NCBI GenBank assembly: GCA_015071005.1
Contig: SVIG01000001.1
Location: 186,001 to 250,000 of the forward strand
Direction: 5' to 3'
DNA: 64,000 nt
Origin: Clostridiales bacterium
Lineage (GTDB): Bacteria > Bacillota > Clostridia > Christensenellales > Borkfalkiaceae
The notes under the pieces are model-generated. The model saw only the letters and a program-made list of their open reading frames with translations. It was not told the origin of the DNA and searched no databases. Position numbers and translations under genes: made by a program. This document shows positions 53,043 to 62,880 of the stretch, piece after piece; the stretch's first letter is position 1; every line of letters begins with the position of its first letter.

Positions 53043-53825
53043 TTAATTTTTGGGAATTATTGGATATAACTGAATGGTGTTGCCACCGTCAACCACAAGT
53101 TCTGCCCCCGTTGTATTGCGCGCATGTTCAGTAAAATACCAAACCGCATCCGCCACATCTTCACCAATTGCCACATCTTGAAGTGGCGTATAACGAGATG
53201 GTACATCTTTGTAAAAATCAGGATTCTTTTCCCAACGATCCGTTTTAATCATTCCTGGTAAAACCGCATTGACACGGATATTATATTTTCCCAAATCCAA
53301 TGCAAGGCCACGCATCATACCAAGTTGACCGCCCTTGCTTGCCTCATAGGCAATACGGTCAGGAATCGCTCTATACGCCGTATTTGAATTAATAAAAACG
53401 ATACTACCTCCTCCGTTTTCCTTCATTCGTTCTGCCGCTTGTTCAACCAAAGCGTAATTCCATACTATATTCGTGTTAAGCACGCGCATAAAATCTTTTA
53501 ATGGGTTCTCAAAAATTTTCATCCCTAATCCTTGATCTGCAGCATTAAGAACGAGACTTTCAATAAATACCCCGCTCGCATCAAGCATATCAAATAATTC
53601 TTTAATTGCTTGCTCATCAACAGTACGTTCATCAATCAAAGAATCTATCGAATACCCCATTATTTCGACTAAAGGAAATTTTTCACGGTATAACCTTTCA
53701 GCAATTTGAACTTTTTCAAGGTTTCTTCCCGTAAAAACAACATTCTTTCCTTCTTTTGCATATTTTTCTACAATAGCCACGCCAGTATTGATACAAGCAC
53801 CCGTCACTAAAACTGCCTTTTTCAT
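53043..53825 (-). CDS. Short-chain dehydrogenase/reductase (SDR)
   Basis: A 260-aa protein. The start at 53825 is used because AAAGGTGATATT precedes it; longer frames run into the GH16 gene. The cofactor motif is LVTGACINTG, and the catalytic residues are in IVFINSNTAYR and AYEASKGG (YxxxK). ARNTTGAELVVDGG is the usual SDR end. It probably oxidises or reduces a sugar or sugar acid between the glycosidases and the dehydratase. Confidence 0.9.
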   Translation of the reverse strand: MKKAVLVTGACINTGVAIVEKYAKEGKNVVFTGRNLEKVQIAERLYREKFPLVEIMGYSIDSLIDERTVDEQAIKELFDMLDASGVFIESLVLNAADQGLGMKIFENPLKDFMRVLNTNIVWNYALVEQAAERMKENGGGSIVFINSNTAYRAIPDRIAYEASKGGQLGMMRGLALDLGKYNIRVNAVLPGMIKTDRWEKNPDFYKDVPSRYTPLQDVAIGEDVADAVWYFTEHARNTTGAELVVDGGNTIQLYPIIPKN

Positions 53826-53835
53826 AATATCACCT

Positions 53836-54681
53836 TTACTTTTTATCAAAAACTCTAACGTAATCCACCACAAAAATATCACCAGCTTTCGCTGCGGCTC
53901 TTGCCTCGGGCGTAGCGGTATGTTCTGCACTTCTATACCCTCTCGCTTCCGTTGAAATTAAGATAAACTGTGGAATTTGTGAAACGGGTTCTGTTATCTT
54001 TTCACCATCTTGAACTCCATCAATAAAGAAAGTATAACCATCAGGTTCCCAAAGCATCCCAAACGTATGATATTCGTCAAGAGAAACCTCTTTACCTTTT
54101 CCGGCAACCTTCGATTGATGGTCTATACCATAGCCGTTATAATGAATTGCATGTCCAGCCACATTACCAGGCTTAAAAGCCTCCATTATATCCGTTTCAA
54201 CCCCAGAAACCGCAGGATTAATGCTTGACCCAATAACTGGGGATTGCATCCAAAATGCGCCCCACCAACCGTCACACTTTTGTAATTTGCAACGACATTC
54301 ATAATAGCCGTATCGATGTGCAAATTTCGGTTCACGCAATTTACCAATCGGCCATACAAGCCCAGGTTTATCATTTTCATCTACATCGCCAAAGAGAGCT
54401 TCTTCGGTGTGCGGTGCGTCAATCCAATTATATCCCGTTTGAAGTTGTGCAGTGCAAATCTCCCCATTTTTCTCAAAAATCCTAAAAACCGCATTTGATT
54501 TGCCGTCTAAATAAACGCCTTCTTTGTCCCAAGTAGGAAATCTTTTACCCCAGATATGTAATCTATAATCCCACTTAGACATATCCAATTCCATTCCATC
54601 AAACTCATCTGACCACACTAATTCCCAGTCGCCGTCAGGCAATAAACTATCTTCGTGATCTTTAACCTTAAATTTCTTCAT
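53836..54681 (-). CDS. Glycoside hydrolase family 16
   Basis: A 281-aa protein. LVWSDEFDGMELDMSKWD opens the GH16 jelly roll, and GVETDIMEAF is the catalytic E-x-D-x-x-E motif. GH16 enzymes cut beta-1,3-, beta-1,4- or beta-galactan and agarose-type chains. No signal peptide is visible, which is unusual for this normally exported family, so the substrate may be an imported oligosaccharide. It is preceded by the enolase-superfamily gene (15 bp) and followed by the SDR. Confidence 0.9.
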   Translation of the reverse strand: MKKFKVKDHEDSLLPDGDWELVWSDEFDGMELDMSKWDYRLHIWGKRFPTWDKEGVYLDGKSNAVFRIFEKNGEICTAQLQTGYNWIDAPHTEEALFGDVDENDKPGLVWPIGKLREPKFAHRYGYYECRCKLQKCDGWWGAFWMQSPVIGSSINPAVSGVETDIMEAFKPGNVAGHAIHYNGYGIDHQSKVAGKGKEVSLDEYHTFGMLWEPDGYTFFIDGVQDGEKITEPVSQIPQFILISTEARGYRSAEHTATPEARAAAKAGDIFVVDYVRVFDKK

Positions 54682-54696
54682 TTTTAATACTCCTAC

Positions 54697-55857
54697 TTAA
54701 AAATAGAATTCCGTTTTCGGGGGACGAATATCCGTCAAAGCGCCCGTATAATGGCGTAAATTGTGTTCCACGTACGGGTGTTTTAAGCACTCTTCTTCGT
54801 TAAGCTCGATACCAAGCCCAGGTTTATCCCCGATTTTAATTCTACCATCTTCATATTTTAAGTTCTCGTTCGTGATATACTTTCTATATTCCACATCAGA
54901 ATACATAATTTCCAAAATGCAGAAATTTGGACAGCACGCCGCAATTTGCAAAGTCGCTGCGTTTGCAATCGGTCCGCTCGGGTTATGCGGTGCAAACGGA
55001 ATATAATTCGCTTCGGCAATTGCCGCAAGTTTTTTTAGCTCCATAATACCGCCTGCGTGGGAAATATCGGGTTGGATATAATCACACGCGCGTAATCTAA
55101 ATAGTTCGTTATAATCAAATCTCGTATACAATCTCTCGCCTGCGGAAATAGCTACGGGCGACTTATCCCGAACAGCTTTTAATGCTTCTAAATTATTCGG
55201 AGGTACGGGTTCTTCCAAGAACATCGGCTTAAACTGCGCTACTTCCTGTGCAATTTTTATGCCCGTCGGTACATCAAATCTGCCGTGTGCTTCAATCAGC
55301 AAATCCACTTCGTTTCCAACCGCTTCTCTTACCGCTTGAATACATTTTAATGCGGTATCTAAATCCTTGTTGGAAATTTGCAAGTAGTTCTTTCCAAACG
55401 GGTCCCACTTCATTGCGGTCACGCCTTTTTTTACCGCTTCTTTCGCTTTTGCACCAAATTCTTCGGGTGTTTTCGCACCTGCAAACCAACCGTTTATGTA
55501 AATACGACAATCGTCGTTTACTTTACCGCCCAAAAGCTGATATACGGGTACATTCAAGGACTTCCCTAAAATATCCCAAAGCGCCATTTCCACGGCGGAT
55601 AACGCACTCATCAGCACTGCGCCACCACGCCAATACGCATCACGATATATATCATGATAATGTTTTTCGATTTGACGAGGGTCTTTCCCTACGAGATAAC
55701 TTTTGATATGCTCAATTGCCCCGCAAAGTGCTTTTTCTTTGTATTCCAGCGTACCTTCGCCTACGCCCGTAATCCCTTCGTCCGTATACACTTTTACGAA
55801 CACCCAATTTGTTCGAAAACAATCTACCACAAATGTTTTTATATCAGTTACTTTCAT
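54697..55857 (-). CDS. Mandelate racemase/enolase superfamily dehydratase (galactonate-dehydratase-like)
   Basis: A 386-aa protein. The N-terminal capping domain (VVDCFRTNWVFVKVYTDEGI) is followed by the TIM barrel with metal ligands and catalytic residues in LIEAHGRFD, FLEEPVPPNN, AGERLYTR, DISHAGG and FAPHNPSGP. The pattern fits galactonate-dehydratase-like members of the mandelate racemase subgroup, which turn aldonic acids into 2-keto-3-deoxy acids. In this operon it should act on a sugar acid released from the glycan. The exact sugar acid is inferred, not shown. Confidence 0.88.
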   Translation of the reverse strand: MKVTDIKTFVVDCFRTNWVFVKVYTDEGITGVGEGTLEYKEKALCGAIEHIKSYLVGKDPRQIEKHYHDIYRDAYWRGGAVLMSALSAVEMALWDILGKSLNVPVYQLLGGKVNDDCRIYINGWFAGAKTPEEFGAKAKEAVKKGVTAMKWDPFGKNYLQISNKDLDTALKCIQAVREAVGNEVDLLIEAHGRFDVPTGIKIAQEVAQFKPMFLEEPVPPNNLEALKAVRDKSPVAISAGERLYTRFDYNELFRLRACDYIQPDISHAGGIMELKKLAAIAEANYIPFAPHNPSGPIANAATLQIAACCPNFCILEIMYSDVEYRKYITNENLKYEDGRIKIGDKPGLGIELNEEECLKHPYVEHNLRHYTGALTDIRPPKTEFYF

Positions 55858-55893
55858 CTTTGAGCTCCTTATTTATCGCAATTTCTACGCAAT

Positions 55894-57525
55894 TTAATTA
55901 TAGAAACGATTAGGTGAAACGCTTAAATAATATTGTGCAAAACATCTAATAGGTTTTTGGCTTAATTCATAACCTCCACCATAGAAGTCCAACATCTTTT
56001 CACTAAGTTCGGGGATTTCTTTACCTGTCTTTACATATGTAAGTAGCAATTTCTTGCAATGCTCCGCCCGCTGAATAATCCCACCTAACTTAATATCTTC
56101 TATTTCAGCCCCAGTTGTTTTATTCTCGGTTTCCCACAGCCGAGCAACCGCATCAAATAGACGATTCAATCTCTTTTGGATAAGCGTATATTCGTTCAAC
56201 GCCAAAGATTTTAAGGTTTTTTTATCATTAGATAAATATGCATTTCTAGTTTTTACACCCAACTCATATTTAATATCCATTACCGAACAAAGCTGGTAGG
56301 CAAGATCAAAAATATACCCAAAATCTTTATGTTTTCTATACGGCTTTAATCGTTTTGCATATCCTTTATAAACAAGCCCATCTCCAAGTTTAACTGTACA
56401 ATCAAATGTACCAACAAAGAAATCATTATACAGCATATAAGAAGAAGGATTGGTGAAGGGCATGTTGGGATTTCCAATCTCATTCGGTAAATCCAAGAGC
56501 ATAAAAGTATCCCAATCCATACCGAACAACTGATAGAATTTATCCTTAATAGACTGCCAATCAAAATTGCCCTTTGCAAACTCCGCATAAGCCAAAATAG
56601 TAGGCAATGCACTATAGAAAGAACAAACCGCACTACCATCTCCCCAACAAGTAACCATAACCTTATCTACACCGTTTTTAAGCACGCTTCTCATTGAGGT
56701 TTCCGCTATTTTAATGGATTGTTTATTGAGTGGCACATATCCAAATTCTGTCCTTGCACAACCAGTAAAGAGTACTTTGTCAAAATACTTTTTATGCAAC
56801 GACAACATCTTATCATAAACTTTTTCGTCATCGGCATAATACTCCCAATAACACATCGTGGCATTTTTAGGCGCGCCAGCTATTGCTTCTGCTAAAATGT
56901 CCTCATCACACTTTTCGGGTGCATACGTGCCGTTATTCGCAAAGCAAAAATACATATCCGACCACAAATAACATTCATACCCATATCCTTCCGCCATCGC
57001 AAGTACTTTTTTGAAATGTTCGTTGAAAATATCGTGAGCAGGTTTGTACCCATTCTTTTTGAAGTATTTCCCCTTCCCCAAGTTATGAGTTTCATCCATT
57101 CCTAAGTGAATTTTATTAGATGTAAATACTTCTTTGCAAGTTTGCAACATTTTTTCTATTAAGGCATAGGTCTGTTCTTCACCGACAAGCAACAAATCAG
57201 CACAATCGTGAATTTTTTCATAAATCGGCCAATGAAAAATTCCATTCAAATGCGCAAGCGTTTGTATGCAAGGAATTAATTCTATCCCTTTTTTGACACA
57301 ATATGCATCTATCTCTTTCAATTCTTCTTTTGTGTATTTCCCACGCAAGAAGCCAAAATATGGTTCTCCATCTATCTCGTAAGTATCTTCCGTATAAAGC
57401 AACAAGGCGGAATACCCCATCGCTGCAATATGGTCTACAAAGCTTTTTATCTGGCTAGGTTTCATAACAGCATTTCTTGATACATCAAGCATGATACTCA
57501 ATTCAATTTTGTTCATCTTTTCCAT
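55894..57525 (-). CDS. Beta-N-acetylhexosaminidase-like glycosidase (GH20 family)
   Basis: A 543-aa cytoplasmic protein. KIHLGMDETHNLG carries the conserved D-E catalytic pair of GH20, with a TIM barrel before it (YSALLLYTEDTYEIDGEPYF). It would remove terminal GlcNAc or GalNAc. GGAGG lies nine bases before the ATG. It is the first gene of the nine-gene operon, so it is expressed at the head of the glycan pathway. Confidence 0.88.
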   Translation of the reverse strand: MEKMNKIELSIMLDVSRNAVMKPSQIKSFVDHIAAMGYSALLLYTEDTYEIDGEPYFGFLRGKYTKEELKEIDAYCVKKGIELIPCIQTLAHLNGIFHWPIYEKIHDCADLLLVGEEQTYALIEKMLQTCKEVFTSNKIHLGMDETHNLGKGKYFKKNGYKPAHDIFNEHFKKVLAMAEGYGYECYLWSDMYFCFANNGTYAPEKCDEDILAEAIAGAPKNATMCYWEYYADDEKVYDKMLSLHKKYFDKVLFTGCARTEFGYVPLNKQSIKIAETSMRSVLKNGVDKVMVTCWGDGSAVCSFYSALPTILAYAEFAKGNFDWQSIKDKFYQLFGMDWDTFMLLDLPNEIGNPNMPFTNPSSYMLYNDFFVGTFDCTVKLGDGLVYKGYAKRLKPYRKHKDFGYIFDLAYQLCSVMDIKYELGVKTRNAYLSNDKKTLKSLALNEYTLIQKRLNRLFDAVARLWETENKTTGAEIEDIKLGGIIQRAEHCKKLLLTYVKTGKEIPELSEKMLDFYGGGYELSQKPIRCFAQYYLSVSPNRFYN

Positions 57526-57588
57526 CCTAATGAACCTCCACGCATCATTGAAATCAATTACTTTTCATTCTTATAATTTTTCATCTTT

Positions 57589-57617
57589 ATTATAGCACAC
57601 AGCACGTAAACCGTAAA
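57589..57617 (-). promoter_or_regulatory. Promoter of the nine-gene glycan operon
   Basis: On the minus strand a perfect TATAAT (57589-57594), 17 bp from a weak -35 (TTTACG, 57612-57617). TTTACG is repeated seven bases further in (57605-57610). The weak -35 suggests that an activator, probably the divergent AraC protein, is needed. Confidence 0.65.
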
Positions 57618-57705
57618 TATAAATAAACGAAAAAAAGCATATAAAAAAGTGATTTCTACTTGTTAATTTTTTTGTTAGTATACGTATAAAATTATTTATA
57701 ATAAT

Positions 57706-57734
57706 TTGACATTGAAATTTTTATATGCTAAAAT
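57706..57734 (+). promoter_or_regulatory. Promoter of the second AraC regulator
   Basis: TTGACA (57706-57711), a 17-bp spacer and TAAAAT (57729-57734), followed by ACGGAGG before the ATG. Confidence 0.8.
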
Positions 57735-57754
57735 AAAATAACGGAGGCAACACT

Positions 57755-58630
57755 ATGAAAGACTTATATCTCTTTTCGATTTTAGGAGAAAACCTTAATG
57801 CCAATGACAATTTTTATATTGTAAATTGCTGTAGGAACTCCTACTCAAAAGAAAATTTTAAATTAAATCGCACTCGCACAGACTGGTCTTTTTGTATTGT
57901 TACGCACGGTGAATTGGTGTTGCCATTAACAAACGAACATATTGAAAAGAATAATATCTATATTTTCCCTCCAAATGTTTATCAAAAAGTATTTTATAAA
58001 ACCAATAGTTTAACTTATTGGCTCCACCTTAAGGGAACTGAAGTCGATAAAATTATGAACGAAATAAATGTTCCTCTTGGTTGTGCATGTCCAATTCACA
58101 ACAATAACGCAACCAATATATTAGACGACATTATAACAGAATATCTTTCTTTTGGTGAATATTACGAAGAAATGGCTTGTTTGCTAGCGAGAAAGTTTTT
58201 ATACAATATTCCGCGTGAAATCAACGCTGAAAATACTGGCACGGCTGAAATGTTGAAAAAAATCGCACAAAAACTTTATTTTAATCCTAAATTGTCAAAT
58301 GAAGAATGTGCAAAACTTTGTTTTATGACAACCGAAAACTTTATTCGCATTTTTAAAGCACATTATCACGTTACTCCTCATAAGTTTAAACAACAGTTAA
58401 TTCTTTCTAGAGCAAAAGAATTATTGATAAAAACAGATTACAGCATAAATCAAATTGCTATTATTTTAGGATTTGAGAAAAATCCCCTTTATTTTAGTAA
58501 TTACTTTCACTCCTTAACTGGCTATTATCCTTTGCAATATAGAAAAGATAATACCATCCTTGCACCAGTTTCCAAAACGCAGTTTGAGCCCCCTATTTGC
58601 GTTAGTACAGATAAAAATTTAGATGTTTAA
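57755..58630 (+). CDS. AraC family transcriptional regulator of the glycan operon
   Basis: A 291-aa protein. The N-terminal ligand domain holds RTDWSFCIVTHGELVLPL and NIYIFPPNVYQKVFY. The two C-terminal HTH motifs are LSNEECAKLCFMTTENFIRI and YSINQIAIILGFEKNPLYFS, with a YYPLQYRK end. A good GGAGG site precedes the start. It is divergent from the nine-gene operon, the usual layout for an activator responding to the operon's own glycan. Confidence 0.93.
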   Translation: MKDLYLFSILGENLNANDNFYIVNCCRNSYSKENFKLNRTRTDWSFCIVTHGELVLPLTNEHIEKNNIYIFPPNVYQKVFYKTNSLTYWLHLKGTEVDKIMNEINVPLGCACPIHNNNATNILDDIITEYLSFGEYYEEMACLLARKFLYNIPREINAENTGTAEMLKKIAQKLYFNPKLSNEECAKLCFMTTENFIRIFKAHYHVTPHKFKQQLILSRAKELLIKTDYSINQIAIILGFEKNPLYFSNYFHSLTGYYPLQYRKDNTILAPVSKTQFEPPICVSTDKNLDV

Positions 58631-58638
58631 TCTATGTT

Positions 58639-58673
58639 TACGCATACTTTCATAGTATGCGTATCATTTTTTT
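58639..58673 (+). terminator. Terminator after the AraC gene
   Basis: A 10-bp perfect stem (58639-58648 with 58654-58663), loop TTCAT, then TCATTTTTTT. Confidence 0.85.
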
Positions 58674-58755
58674 ATATAAATTATAGCAAAATATTATATT
58701 GCAAAAAATACACTGGTGCTATATAATAAAACTAACAATCTTAGGAGTATTTCTT

Positions 58756-59658
58756 ATGCAAGCAAAAGAATGGAAGTTAGGTGTAAGTACTATTTCGTGG
58801 AATAAATCCCCCGAAACGGTTTTAAGCCGAGAAATGTTCGACGCATATCAAAAAGGCGGAATAGATTGTCTTGAAATTTCTACAAACTGGGCACTTTACG
58901 ATAAAATTAATTATAGAGAAACCGAAAAACTTTCTAAGGAATTTGGAATCGAGTTATGGTCTTATCACCTTCCCTATATGCCTTTCCCGGAAGTAGATAT
59001 TACAAGCAAAAATAAGCACGTTCGAGATGCTGCATTTGAAAAGCAAAGTAATTACATCAAAAAAGCAGCCGAAATCGGCATTAAAACCATTGTAATCCAC
59101 CCTAGCATAGAACCAAACGCGCCCGAAGATAGAGAAGAGCTAATTAAATGCACACAAGATTCTTTGGTTCGTTTCGCTCAATTAGGTGAACAATGTGGCG
59201 TAGTTCTTGCGGTAGAAAATCTCCCCCGCACCTGCATCGGCAATTGTTCAGCTGACATTAAAAAACTGATTTCAGTTGACGATCGCTTAAAAGTTTGCTT
59301 CGATACCAACCATTTATTGATTGAAGATAACGCTAAATTTATTCAAGAGCTGGGCGACAAAATCATCACCATACACGTTTCTGATTATAATTTTTTAAAC
59401 GAACAGCATTGGTTGCCATACGAAGGTTTAATCGATTGGAAACAACTCATTTCCCTTTTAGAAAAAGTAGGTTACAGTGGTCCTTTCCTTTACGAATTAG
59501 GCCTAATTGCTCCCAATACAATCAAGCGGCGTGAACTTACTTATACCGATTTTAGAAACAATTATCTCGCCTTAATCAACGCACAAACGCCCGAAATCCT
59601 TGGAAAAATAGACGATACTTGTTTTAAGAAAATTTATTTTGAAACTAAACAATTTTAA
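58756..59658 (+). CDS. Sugar phosphate isomerase/epimerase (xylose-isomerase-like TIM barrel)
   Basis: A 300-aa protein. The start at 58756 has TTAGGAGTATTTCTT before it; the longer frame lacks a site. The AP-endonuclease-2/xylose-isomerase-like TIM barrel shows IKTIVIHPSIE, LAVENLPRT, VCFDTNH and TIHVSDYNF, which supply the metal-binding E, D and H. These enzymes isomerise or epimerise keto sugars. Divergent from the glycan operon and after the regulator, it probably feeds the released sugar into central metabolism. Confidence 0.88.
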   Translation: MQAKEWKLGVSTISWNKSPETVLSREMFDAYQKGGIDCLEISTNWALYDKINYRETEKLSKEFGIELWSYHLPYMPFPEVDITSKNKHVRDAAFEKQSNYIKKAAEIGIKTIVIHPSIEPNAPEDREELIKCTQDSLVRFAQLGEQCGVVLAVENLPRTCIGNCSADIKKLISVDDRLKVCFDTNHLLIEDNAKFIQELGDKIITIHVSDYNFLNEQHWLPYEGLIDWKQLISLLEKVGYSGPFLYELGLIAPNTIKRRELTYTDFRNNYLALINAQTPEILGKIDDTCFKKIYFETKQF

Positions 59659-59670
59659 TTTTTAAGAAAT

Positions 59671-59706
59671 AAAAGCTGTTCCTCCACGAGAACGGCTTTT
59701 TCTTTT
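59671..59706 (+). terminator. Terminator after the isomerase gene
   Basis: AAAAGC.GTTC pairs with GAAC.GCTTTT (59671-59681 with 59690-59700), then TCTTTT. Confidence 0.75.
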
Positions 59707-59710
59707 GATA

Positions 59711-59750
59711 AAAATCGCAGGGGCTTTTCATAGAAAAACCCCTGCTTTTA
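59711..59750 (-). terminator. Terminator of the surface-protein operon
   Basis: A stem GCAGGGG...CCCCTGC (59717-59729 with 59733-59745) followed by a T-rich tail on the minus strand. Confidence 0.8.
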
Positions 59751-59777
59751 TTTTGCTTTTAACAGTGCATTACACTC

Positions 59778-62700
59778 TTATCTCGCCCACGTAGGAATAC
59801 CGTCTACAATCGTCCAATAAGGATTATTTTCGGTAAATGCCGTGTAAGAATTACCCGCATTCTTCATATCCAAAGCAGAAAGATACTGTGTAATCAAATG
59901 CGTCTTATTATTTACACTACCGCCAGGATAGGTTACTTTAAACTTCGTAAAGTTAGGCGTTGTCGAGTTAGACGCCATCTTAGCAGCAATACCCGCAATT
60001 GCTTTTATCTCATCGCTATATGCGCTTCCATCCGCCAATACGTCCGCAATCGTGTACTCTTTAGCGATTTCTATATCACCATTCAAGTTTTTACCAACAA
60101 TCAATTGAATCGTCGTATTCGATGCCTTAAGAATCATTTGCGCCGACTCGGAGATGAAATAGCTATTAGTAAATGTATTTGCGTAGTTTGAATAACCAAA
60201 CAAGCCAATAACGTCTTCGTTCGCCGGTTGATTGTTCACAACAATCACTTGATTAAAGGTATTATTGTTTGCGGTATCCGACAAAATACCACCGTATTCT
60301 CCCGCTTTGTGTTTCAAGTTGCCTTTATAGGAAACATAAACATTTTCAAGCGTAGCGTATTTTATCATCACACCAAACAAACCTCTACCTCTGCCATCCC
60401 AAGTAAACCCAACATCGATAAATGCAACATTCTTTACTACAGCATGCGCCGTCTCGCTGGTGCCTTGCAAGTTACCAAATACGCCACCTTTGGGCGTAAG
60501 AAGATTTACCACCTTGCGTCCGCGTCCGTCAAAGGTTCCGCTAAACGTCACAGATGTGCCAGGTTCATGTTCTGCCGTTGTAGTTTCTTGAACAATATCT
60601 TGCGCAAGTACGTAATAGCCATTATTGCTCGTATTAAATACCGACAAATCGCTAAGAGTGAAGAGCGCCTTTGTGATATAAGTAGCCGTCACAAGTTTAG
60701 TGCCGTTTCCAACAAATTTAATATTTACAGCATTACCAAGCGTTTCACTCGTCAAATCTGCAACGTTAAACGCAACGTTATCACCTGCGTTCAAAGTCAC
60801 CGCCGTATTACCTACCAAAACGTTAGAAATCGTACCCAACGCAGATTTTTGTACGTATTGCAAGTCGCCTTTTACATCTGCCATCAAGAGCGCACCCGTA
60901 TTCGCTTCTACATAGAACTCGCCTTCCCAAACAACGGGAACATCCAAAGCAAGCAATCTATCCGCCTGCGAATTCCATATAACCGCACCCTTATAGGTGG
61001 ACCAATAATCAGAGCTAAACGCCGTCAAATCATTCGCGCCATCGCTCATATCTTTGAAATCTTGATACTGCTTAACGGTTTCACCTGCAAGAGTATCCGC
61101 TAATACAAAACTCGTTGCCGCATCCACATATACCGTCGTTACGATTGACGCAATACTCTTCAACGCATCATTTGTACCAGCATTTACCTCGGATATGGTA
61201 TATTCTTTGTTCAATTCAATGCCCGTACCTGCCGTAATGTTTCCAGCAAATTCCAACGTAACTTTTCCATTGTCAGGTCTAGAAATCTTATACGGTTGCT
61301 GACCAACAAGATACATATTATTAATCGTATTGTTGGACGTCGTTTGGGGGAACAAAGGCAATGCACCAAGTTTCTTATTTCCCACCTGAGTATATTCATA
61401 AGGAACATCAACAACAACATTGTTAAAAGTAGAGTTCTTTACAGAAGTACCTGCTAAAATAGCACCTGTTGCCGTCTTATTTTCCCACCAAGCCGCAATG
61501 TTATTTTCATCTGCATCTTTCAACGAAATATATACGTTTTCGATTAAAGAATTATCTTGAATATGCGTAGCCAATACCATTCTATCTTGCTTATTATAAG
61601 AGATAGTCGTATCTACAAACCCCACATTTTTAATGGTTGCGCCACGAAGAATACCAAACATACCACCTGACGTCGCTTTAAAGTTAGACAACGTATAACC
61701 TAAGCCGTCAAACGTTCCCGTAAAGGCATAGTCATAATTCTCTCCGATATTCGAAGTATAAGCCTTCCAGTAGGAACCCCACGTACCAGTCCATTCAAAG
61801 GTAATGTCGTTCCCCAACAAGTAGTATCCATCAACGTTCTTCAAGGTTGCACTACTATTTGCAATGCTATCATATTGACCCGTAAAACGAAGATCTACAA
61901 GGTCTTCCTGAGTTCTAAGAACCTTTGTGACAACCGTTGCTTTAATATTTCTCGTTGCTTCGCTATTCACCAAGGTGATACCACGAACCTTCCCCGTTGC
62001 TGCAGGTACGTCCGCCACATCAAATTGAACCGTGTCTTCTTCTGCCGTTTCAACTGTTTTACCGGAAAGAACGTAACTGTCTACGTTGCCAAGCTCCGCT
62101 TTGGTGACATAATCCAATTCACCGTTTCGATAGCATAACAAATCACCTGTGGATGCGTCCAAATAATAATCGCCGCCTTCTACCAAGGTAGTTTCACCAA
62201 CAAACTCATTCAAGATTTCCGCAGGAAGCGTAATTCCCGTCGCTTCGGGTCCGCGAAGATTCGTTTCATTAAGTATATTCTTAATTGAACGAGTTACAGT
62301 TGAGTCAAGATATACTGGATCGTTATCCCCTACTCTATAATAAGGACGGGCTGTGAGTTCTAAACTTGCCGCTTTTTGCAAGATTTCTTCTCTCGTTTCA
62401 TCAGGCTCTACAATTTCATTATAACCATTAACAATATTATTGCTGTTATAAATAATAGAGGCAGTAAAGGTATACGAACCATTCTCAAAATTAGGAATAG
62501 CCGTCACGCCGGAAATCGAAGTATCGCTACCAACATAGCAAATATTTGCAACCCTATCGGTTGAAAGCGTAATTTCTTCCGTTTGCTTGGGGGCAATAAG
62601 AACACCCAAAACATAATCGTTGCCCTCTAAATTGGCATTGTAAAATGCTTCATCTAATACCGCCGTATAATCCAATGAAAATGACGTACTTTCATTTTTA

Positions 62701-62864
62701 CTACCAGTAAGAATAGTTACACTTGCGCCATTTACCAAATAATACGAACCCGTTTGCTCGGTAGCGGCTTTTGCCGAAAGAAGATTCACACCCATCGTGA
62801 ACGATACTGCCGCCACTGCGGATAATAAACCTACAGTTGCTAATTTTTTATTGATTTTTTTCAT
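59778..62864 (-). CDS. Large secreted surface protein with GLUG-like beta-helix modules
   Basis: A 1028-aa exported protein. The start at 62864 has AAAAGGAGAAGAAACATT before it. The signal peptide ends near AKAATEQ. Two large modules follow (about 240-620 and 630-1028), each with a repeated GLUG-like pattern (FTGTFDGLGYTLSNF..., FSGTFDGRGRKVVNL...), strings such as GGMFGILRGATIKNVGFVD, and a YW...G.P.W ending. No enzyme motif or C-terminal anchor is seen. Adhesion or matrix function is inferred. It follows the 49-aa peptide gene by 16 bp. Confidence 0.82.
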   Translation of the reverse strand: MKKINKKLATVGLLSAVAAVSFTMGVNLLSAKAATEQTGSYYLVNGASVTILTGSKNESTSFSLDYTAVLDEAFYNANLEGNDYVLGVLIAPKQTEEITLSTDRVANICYVGSDTSISGVTAIPNFENGSYTFTASIIYNSNNIVNGYNEIVEPDETREEILQKAASLELTARPYYRVGDNDPVYLDSTVTRSIKNILNETNLRGPEATGITLPAEILNEFVGETTLVEGGDYYLDASTGDLLCYRNGELDYVTKAELGNVDSYVLSGKTVETAEEDTVQFDVADVPAATGKVRGITLVNSEATRNIKATVVTKVLRTQEDLVDLRFTGQYDSIANSSATLKNVDGYYLLGNDITFEWTGTWGSYWKAYTSNIGENYDYAFTGTFDGLGYTLSNFKATSGGMFGILRGATIKNVGFVDTTISYNKQDRMVLATHIQDNSLIENVYISLKDADENNIAAWWENKTATGAILAGTSVKNSTFNNVVVDVPYEYTQVGNKKLGALPLFPQTTSNNTINNMYLVGQQPYKISRPDNGKVTLEFAGNITAGTGIELNKEYTISEVNAGTNDALKSIASIVTTVYVDAATSFVLADTLAGETVKQYQDFKDMSDGANDLTAFSSDYWSTYKGAVIWNSQADRLLALDVPVVWEGEFYVEANTGALLMADVKGDLQYVQKSALGTISNVLVGNTAVTLNAGDNVAFNVADLTSETLGNAVNIKFVGNGTKLVTATYITKALFTLSDLSVFNTSNNGYYVLAQDIVQETTTAEHEPGTSVTFSGTFDGRGRKVVNLLTPKGGVFGNLQGTSETAHAVVKNVAFIDVGFTWDGRGRGLFGVMIKYATLENVYVSYKGNLKHKAGEYGGILSDTANNNTFNQVIVVNNQPANEDVIGLFGYSNYANTFTNSYFISESAQMILKASNTTIQLIVGKNLNGDIEIAKEYTIADVLADGSAYSDEIKAIAGIAAKMASNSTTPNFTKFKVTYPGGSVNNKTHLITQYLSALDMKNAGNSYTAFTENNPYWTIVDGIPTWAR

Positions 62865-62880
62865 AATGTTTCTTCTCCTT

